In this document: positions 43,430 to 45,998 of the stretch, one piece after another
Numbering within the stretch: position 1 is the first letter of the stretch
How the letters are laid out: every line of letters starts with the position of its first letter
NCBI GenBank assembly: GCA_002292365.1
Contig: DBBU01000035.1
Location: 1 to 45,998 of the forward strand
Source of the DNA: Flammeovirgaceae bacterium UBA976
GTDB lineage: Bacteria; Bacteroidota; Bacteroidia; Cytophagales; Cyclobacteriaceae
Length of the DNA stretch: 45,998 nt
Direction of reading: 5' to 3'
Position numbers and translations under genes: made by a program
The notes under the pieces: generated by a model
Databases searched by the model: none
The model's input: only the letters and a program-made list of their open reading frames with translations
Told to the model about the DNA's origin: nothing

Positions 43430-44824
43430 CTACATATGAATCACCTCGCCATACGCATCAGCCGCAGCCTCCATGATGGCTTCTGACATCGTTGGATGGG
43501 GGTGTACAGATTTTATAATCTCATACCCTGTAGTTTCCAGCTTTCTGGCGACCACCGCTTCACCAATCATCTCGGTGACATTCGCGCCAATCATGTGTGC
43601 ACCTAGCCATTCCCCATATTTTGCATCAAATATAACTTTTACAAACCCCTCGGTAGCACCAGAAGCTTTTGCTTTTCCTGACGCAGAAAAAGGAAACTTA
43701 CCTACTTTAATTTCATATCCCTTGGCAAGGGCTTCTTTTTCAGTCATCCCGACAGAAGAAATTTCAGGAGAACAATAAGTACATCCTGGGATATTTCCAT
43801 AATCTAAGGGTTGTGGAGATTGCCCCGCAATTTTTTCAACACAAATAATACCTTCTGCTGACGCTACATGTGCCAGTGCTTGCCCCAGAACAATATCTCC
43901 AATGGCATAAACTCCTGGGACGTTGGTGGCATAATATTCATCAACCACTACTTTGCCCTTTTCAATCTTTATTCCTTGACTTTCGATCCCCAGACCTTCC
44001 AAATTAGTTGACACGCCTACTGCTGATAATACGATGTCACAATCTAGAATCTCTTCCCCTTTTTTGGTATGAACACTTACTTTACATCCCTTCCCTTTTA
44101 TATCTACTTTGGTGACCTCTGATTGAGTCATGATTTTGATCCCTTTCTTTTTGAAGCTTCGTGCCAATGTTGTGGAAATATCTACATCTTCTACCGGTAC
44201 GATATTGGGTAAATACTCAACTATGGTAACTTCCGTACCTAGGGCATTGTAAAAATAGGCAAATTCAATACCAATAGCTCCAGAGCCTACAATAACCAAT
44301 TTTTTCGGCTGTTCAGACAGCGTCATGGCTTCTCTATACCCAATCACTTTCTTACCATCCATCGGTAGGTTAGGTAGTTCTCTTGCCCGTCCGCCTGTAG
44401 CCATAATTATATTTTTAGCCTCATAATTGGTTGTATTGCCGGCAGCATCTGTCACCTTTACCTGCTTACCTCTAGAAAGTGTTCCGTGACCTTTTATGAC
44501 TTCAATTTTATTTTTTTTGAAGAGGAAGTCAATCCCTTTACTATTAGAATCCGCCACCTCGCGACTTCTTTTGACCATGCCTTTAAAATCCGCAGTTGAT
44601 TCCTTAACGGATATCCCATAGTCAGCTGCATGATTGATGTATTCAAAAACTTGGGCACTTTTCAACAGTGCTTTGGTGGGTATACACCCCCAATTGAGAC
44701 AAACACCCCCTAATTCTGCCTTTTCCACTATCCCAACTTTCATACCGAGCTGAGATGCCCTAATTGCCGCTACGTAACCTCCCGGACCACTTCCGATTAC
44801 GATTAGATCATATTGTGAAGCCAT
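43430..44824 (-). CDS. lpdA: dihydrolipoyl dehydrogenase
   Basis: LpdA is the E3 component of pyruvate, 2-oxoglutarate and branched-chain 2-oxoacid dehydrogenases. The 464-residue flavoprotein has the FAD motif VIGSGPGGYVAAIRASQLG, redox Cys pair GGVCLNWGCIPTKAL, NAD motif LVIVGSGAIGIEFAYFYNALG, the second FAD motif GVYAIGDIVLGQALAHVAS and the C-terminal His-Glu of HPHPTMSEA. It is a single gene with a -7 box upstream, diverging from fabG. Confidence 0.97.
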   Translation of the reverse strand: MASQYDLIVIGSGPGGYVAAIRASQLGMKVGIVEKAELGGVCLNWGCIPTKALLKSAQVFEYINHAADYGISVKESTADFKGMVKRSREVADSNSKGIDFLFKKNKIEVIKGHGTLSRGKQVKVTDAAGNTTNYEAKNIIMATGGRARELPNLPMDGKKVIGYREAMTLSEQPKKLVIVGSGAIGIEFAYFYNALGTEVTIVEYLPNIVPVEDVDISTTLARSFKKKGIKIMTQSEVTKVDIKGKGCKVSVHTKKGEEILDCDIVLSAVGVSTNLEGLGIESQGIKIEKGKVVVDEYYATNVPGVYAIGDIVLGQALAHVASAEGIICVEKIAGQSPQPLDYGNIPGCTYCSPEISSVGMTEKEALAKGYEIKVGKFPFSASGKAKASGATEGFVKVIFDAKYGEWLGAHMIGANVTEMIGEAVVARKLETTGYEIIKSVHPHPTMSEAIMEAAADAYGEVIHM

Positions 44825-44869
44825 ATAATTTTTTTAAATGCTAATAAATGCTTTAATTCGTTTCGTTTG

Positions 44870-44877
44870 CAAATCTA
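44870..44877 (-). promoter_or_regulatory. -7 box of lpdA
   Basis: Minus-strand TAGATTTG matches TAnnTTTG and predicts a start near 44863, about 40 bases before the lpdA ATG. A -33 element was not seen at good spacing. Confidence 0.5.
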
Positions 44878-44964
44878 AGTGTTAACAATTAAAATGACTA
44901 AGATGAGCGATGATAGTCGTATATTAATTCTGTTATTTAATTTAGCATAAATTATAAATTTTAC

Positions 44965-45711
44965 ATGAAAGCATTAGAAGGAAAAATAGCATTGATTACC
45001 GGTGCTTCAAAAGGAATAGGAAGGGCCATTGCCCATACATTTGCTGCACAAGGGGCACATGTAGCTTTTACCTACTTGTCCAGTGTGGAGCAAGGGGAAA
45101 GCTTAGTTGCAGAATTAAAAGCCAAAGGTGTAGATGCCAAAGGCTATAGATCAGATGCCTCCAACTATGAGGCTGCCCAAGAATTAATTGCTGATGTGGT
45201 CCGCGATTTTGGAAAGTTAGATATCTTGATCAATAATGCAGGAATCACCCGAGACAACCTATTGATGAGAATGTCCGAATCACAGTGGGATGAAATCATG
45301 GAAATTAATTTAAAATCCTGTTTTAATACTGTAAAAGCAGCCTTTAGGCCCCTCATGAAACAAAGAAGTGGATCAATCATCAATATGTCTTCAATCGTCG
45401 GTATTAAAGGAAATATGGGTCAGGCAAATTATGCAGCTTCAAAGGCGGGTATCATAGGTTTTTCAAAATCTGTCGCCCTTGAATTGGGTTCTCGAGGCAT
45501 TCGCTGTAATGTAGTTGCTCCAGGGTTTATTGAGACAGAAATGACCGCAGGATTAGATGAAAAAGTAGTCCAAACTTGGCGTGATTCCATTCCATTAAAA
45601 CGTGGAGGAAGTCCAGAAGATGTCGCAAATGCTTGTGTCTTTCTCGCCTCGAATTCCTCAACTTATATTACGGGACAAGTATTGCAAGTAAATGGTGGAT
45701 TACTTACTTGA
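44965..45711 (+). CDS. fabG: 3-oxoacyl-[acyl-carrier-protein] reductase
   Basis: FabG reduces 3-oxoacyl-ACP in fatty acid elongation. The 248-residue SDR has ALITGASKGIGRAIAHTFA, the Asn in ILINNAGITRDNLLMRMSE, catalytic Ser in INMSSIVGIKGNMGQ, the YAASKAGIIGFSKS Tyr-Lys pair, and GFIETEMTAGL. This matches the FabG core closely, unlike the SDR at 37337-38035 whose Tyr is doubtful. A membrane protein gene starts 54 bases later on the same strand. Confidence 0.93.
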   Translation: MKALEGKIALITGASKGIGRAIAHTFAAQGAHVAFTYLSSVEQGESLVAELKAKGVDAKGYRSDASNYEAAQELIADVVRDFGKLDILINNAGITRDNLLMRMSESQWDEIMEINLKSCFNTVKAAFRPLMKQRSGSIINMSSIVGIKGNMGQANYAASKAGIIGFSKSVALELGSRGIRCNVVAPGFIETEMTAGLDEKVVQTWRDSIPLKRGGSPEDVANACVFLASNSSTYITGQVLQVNGGLLT

Positions 45712-45765
45712 GTAATTCCCTTTTATTATATCCACCCTACTTCCTTATCAGCAGGTTTTAAGTTT

Positions 45766-45998
45766 ATGAGAGATCCTTCGTTTGTATTTTTAACCAATGC
45801 ATGGTGGCTCTTACCCGCAACAATACTCATTGCGGGCATTACTTATTTGATGTATGCAAAAAAAAACCCATGGGTAACTTATGTCTCTAGACTCCTCGGG
45901 GCGCTGCGCATTATAGCCACAGTAATAATTTTTTTAATTTTATTAAATCCTTTGATCAACCACCTGACCCAGGTCATCGAAAAACCCATCATCGCCTT
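45766..45998 (+). CDS. N-terminal part of a large membrane protein (BatA/VWA-like), truncated by window edge
   Basis: ATG 45766 opens a frame that runs to the window end. It encodes MRDPSFVFLTNAWWLLPATI, a membrane helix, a short basic loop KKNPWVTYVSRLLGAL, a second helix RIIATVIIFLILLNPLI and then EKPIIA. This two-helix start with an NPL-x-x-x-x-EKPII turn is typical of Bacteroidota proteins of 600-700 residues with a VWA or similar domain that follow fabG. The rest is outside the window, so the assignment rests on pattern only. Confidence 0.7.
   Translation, partial: MRDPSFVFLTNAWWLLPATILIAGITYLMYAKKNPWVTYVSRLLGALRIIATVIIFLILLNPLINHLTQVIEKPIIA

Overview
This is a chromosomal segment of a Bacteroidota bacterium, probably from the Cytophagales and relatives. 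The evidence is gene content (the 73-residue DUF2795 protein, GIN-domain and porT-like barrel proteins, a DUF1684 protein, a cold-shock protein with a long basic N-terminus), low G+C, general lack of Shine-Dalgarno sequences, and repeated matches to the Bacteroidota promoter -7 box TAnnTTTG, several with a TTTG or TTG 18-19 bases upstream. No tRNA, rRNA, insertion sequence, prophage or CRISPR array was seen.

Layout. 1-1.1 kb: a GIN-domain pseudogene and an ECF sigma factor pseudogene. 1.1-7.8 kb: ettA, a DUF2795 protein, ispD/queA, a MacB-type permease, recA. 7.8-9.3 kb: an aminopeptidase pseudogene. 9.4-11.9 kb: a two-component pair and an RluA-type pseudouridine synthase. 12-14.5 kb: rplM-rpsI-rpsB and tsf. 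14.6-16.6 kb: a zinc-dependent phospholipase C-like pseudogene, intact rpsT and a radC pseudogene. 16.6-20.3 kb: a DUF1684 lipoprotein-like protein, then pheT, a coiled-coil protein and zapA. 20.3-23 kb, minus strand: a thioredoxin-like protein, panB and icd. 23-28.6 kb: a TPR lipoprotein, GDPD, aspS, a cold-shock protein and sucD. 28.7-30.6 kb: the kdsD-kdsA-kdsC operon for Kdo. 30.9-37.2 kb: threonine aldolase, an outer-membrane barrel, a haem/copper-monooxygenase-like lipoprotein, an EEP hydrolase, superoxide dismutase, tadA and a secreted protein. 37.3-40 kb: an SDR, tyrA and an aminotransferase. 40.3-43 kb: a SAM-I riboswitch, a Cys-rich leader ORF, metY and metX. 43.4-46 kb: lpdA, fabG and the start of a membrane protein.

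Two things stand out. First, five genes in the first 17 kb are visibly decaying (GIN protein, ECF sigma, aminopeptidase, phospholipase C-like protein, radC). They carry in-frame stops, frameshifts, internal deletions and in one case a lost catalytic residue, while intact housekeeping genes lie between them. This looks like ongoing gene loss, as in a lineage that has recently narrowed its niche. Second, the metY-metX leader stacks three elements: a SAM-I riboswitch, then a 27-codon ORF with four consecutive Cys codons, then a hairpin starting two bases after that ORF's stop codon. The arrangement suggests dual sensing of SAM and cysteinyl-tRNA at a sulfur-assimilation operon. That reading is an inference from sequence architecture.

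The intact genes cover core translation, Kdo-lipid A supply, methionine, tyrosine and pantothenate synthesis, and TCA/2-oxoacid metabolism. Whatever lifestyle drives the gene loss, amino-acid and cofactor biosynthesis is so far kept.
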